Source: Flavobacteriaceae bacterium (lineage in GTDB: Bacteria; Bacteroidota; Bacteroidia; Flavobacteriales; Flavobacteriaceae). Taken from it: a stretch of DNA of 7,505 nt. The DNA lies in the NCBI GenBank assembly GCA_013001365.1, contig JABDMQ010000290.1:1-7505 (forward strand). The letters are read 5' to 3'. The notes below the pieces were generated by a model, which did no database searches, had not been told where the DNA came from, and worked only from the letters and a program-made list of their open reading frames with translations. Shown piece after piece: positions 6,531 through 7,505 of the stretch. The translations under genes and the position numbers were made by a program. Position 1 is the first letter of the stretch; every line of letters starts with the position of its first letter.

Positions 6531-6542
6531 AATTTGCAAATT
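6531..6542. promoter_or_regulatory. 12-bp perfect palindrome upstream of ald, possible operator/promoter
   Basis: AATTTGCAAATT is its own reverse complement and lies 22 bases before the ald ATG. It overlaps CAAATTTG (6537-6544), which matches five of six fixed positions of the Bacteroidota -7 box, although no TTG lies at a good -33 distance. A palindrome on a promoter is a plausible operator; alanine dehydrogenase genes are often controlled by Lrp/AsnC-type regulators (family knowledge), but no regulator gene is in the window. In the rest of the 152-bp gap (6413-6564) I see no gene and no convincing terminator. Confidence 0.35.
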
Positions 6543-6564
6543 TGAGTCTAAAACCCAGAATATC

Positions 6565-7505
6565 ATGAAAATAGGAGTACCTAAAGAAATCAAGAACAAT
6601 GAGAATCGTGTTGGTATGACACCAGCAGGAGTATACGAATTAACCAGGAAGGGCCATGAAGTCTATGTGCAATCCACAGCTGGTATCGGAAGTGGATTTG
6701 CAGATGCGGATTATGAAAAAGTGGGTGCCACTATCATCGATTCGATTCAAGAAGTCTATGCCTTGGCAGACATGATCGTTAAGGTAAAGGAGCCGATCAA
6801 GGAGGAATATGATCTTGTTAAAGAAGGTCAGATCCTATTCACGTATTTTCATTTTGCATCAAGTAAGGAACTAACCTTGGCCATGATCAAAAGCAAGTCC
6901 ATTTGCATTGCTTATGAAACAGTTGAAGATAGTGATGGCAGCCTCCCATTATTGACGCCAATGTCTGAGGTGGCAGGAAGAATGGCCATTCAACAAGGAG
7001 CTAAATACTTAGAGAAACCCATTAAAGGTCGTGGTGTATTGCTTGGCGGTGTGCCAGGTGTACCTCCAGGAAAGGTCTTGGTGTTGGGAGCAGGTGTCGT
7101 TGGCGTTCAGGCTGCAAAAATGGCGGCTGGACTGGGAGCACATGTTACTATTATGGACATTAACATGAAGCAATTGCGTTACGTGAATGACGTGATGCCG
7201 AATCATGTAGTTACTGAATTCTCAAGTGAATACAATATACGTAACCGAATAAAGGACCACGATCTAATTGTAGGGAGTGTCTTGATCAAGGGTGCCAAAG
7301 CACCTAAATTAATAAGCAAGGATATGCTCAAGGAGATGCGACCTGGAACAGTAGTTGTTGATGTTGCAGTGGACCAAGGCGGTTGTATGGAGACCACTAA
7401 ACCTACTACTCATGAGGATCCCACTTATATCATTGATGACGTTGTTCATTATTGTGTGGCTAATATGCCAGGTGCTGTACCTTATACCTCCACACTAGCG
7501 CTTAC
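6565..7505 (+). CDS. ald: Alanine dehydrogenase, truncated by the window edge
   Basis: The frame is open from the ATG at 6565 to the right edge: 313 full codons plus two bases, about 80% of the usual 370-400 aa. The enzyme reversibly converts L-alanine, water and NAD+ to pyruvate, ammonia and NADH in the cytoplasm. The N-terminus MKIGVPKEIKNNENRVGMTP is the AlaDH/PNT signature. All key residues fall at the standard numbers: R15 and K75 (substrate binding, in VKVKEP), H96 (in FTYFHFAS) and D270 (in VDVAVDQGG). The NAD-binding Rossmann loop GAGVVG is at 175-180, with D198 ending the second strand and selecting NAD over NADP. The saccharopine dehydrogenase and transhydrogenase relatives are excluded by length so far and by the HYCVANMPGAVPYTST segment (295-310), typical of alanine dehydrogenase. 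It is separated from the SemiSWEET gene by 152 bp, so it probably has its own promoter. Confidence 0.96.
   Translation, partial: MKIGVPKEIKNNENRVGMTPAGVYELTRKGHEVYVQSTAGIGSGFADADYEKVGATIIDSIQEVYALADMIVKVKEPIKEEYDLVKEGQILFTYFHFASSKELTLAMIKSKSICIAYETVEDSDGSLPLLTPMSEVAGRMAIQQGAKYLEKPIKGRGVLLGGVPGVPPGKVLVLGAGVVGVQAAKMAAGLGAHVTIMDINMKQLRYVNDVMPNHVVTEFSSEYNIRNRIKDHDLIVGSVLIKGAKAPKLISKDMLKEMRPGTVVVDVAVDQGGCMETTKPTTHEDPTYIIDDVVHYCVANMPGAVPYTSTLAL

Noticed and set aside
6393..6599. Minus-strand 68-codon ORF spanning the SemiSWEET-ald gap
   Set aside because: It overlaps both real genes and the ald promoter region, has no recognisable domain, and has no start context.

Overview
The window looks like ordinary chromosome from a Bacteroidota bacterium, most likely a marine-type Flavobacteriaceae. 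The evidence is an FtsX next to a DUF3098 protein, a long leucyl-tRNA synthetase (944 aa) with an extra segment and no zinc cysteines, a near absence of Shine-Dalgarno sequences, low to moderate GC, and a TAnnTTTG-type promoter box. Genus-level placement is inference from how the proteins read; no search was run.

Left part (1-1352): a GntP-family permease gene runs off the left edge on the minus strand. It is divergent from an intact glycerate kinase gene on the plus strand, with 75 bp between them. Together they could form a small uptake and phosphorylation module for glycerate or a related sugar acid.

Middle (1353-3032), minus strand, read right to left: ftsX, a small secreted DUF4174 protein, then a two-helix DUF3098 membrane protein. 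The DUF3098 stop codon abuts the glycerate kinase stop codon with no gap. From my knowledge of the phylum, ftsX and the DUF3098 gene are usually adjacent and followed by uppP and truB. Here DUF4174 sits between the first two, and a convergent gene lies where uppP would be expected.

The 283-bp divergent region between ftsX and leuS (3033-3315) holds the most unusual noncoding structure: a roughly 162-bp imperfect inverted repeat. It has 23-nt arms that match at 21 of 23 positions and a perfect 7-bp hairpin almost exactly at its centre. It may be a MITE-like element or a mirrored divergent promoter/operator.

Right part (3316-7505), plus strand: leuS, then a SemiSWEET sugar transporter gene that overlaps the end of leuS and has only TTG start codons available. 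A 152-bp gap follows, carrying a 12-bp perfect palindrome, and then alanine dehydrogenase (ald), which is cut off by the right edge at residue 313.

I see no prophage, CRISPR array, tRNA, rRNA or defence-type system. The window is mostly housekeeping and metabolism; the points worth a second look are noncoding structure and gene order.
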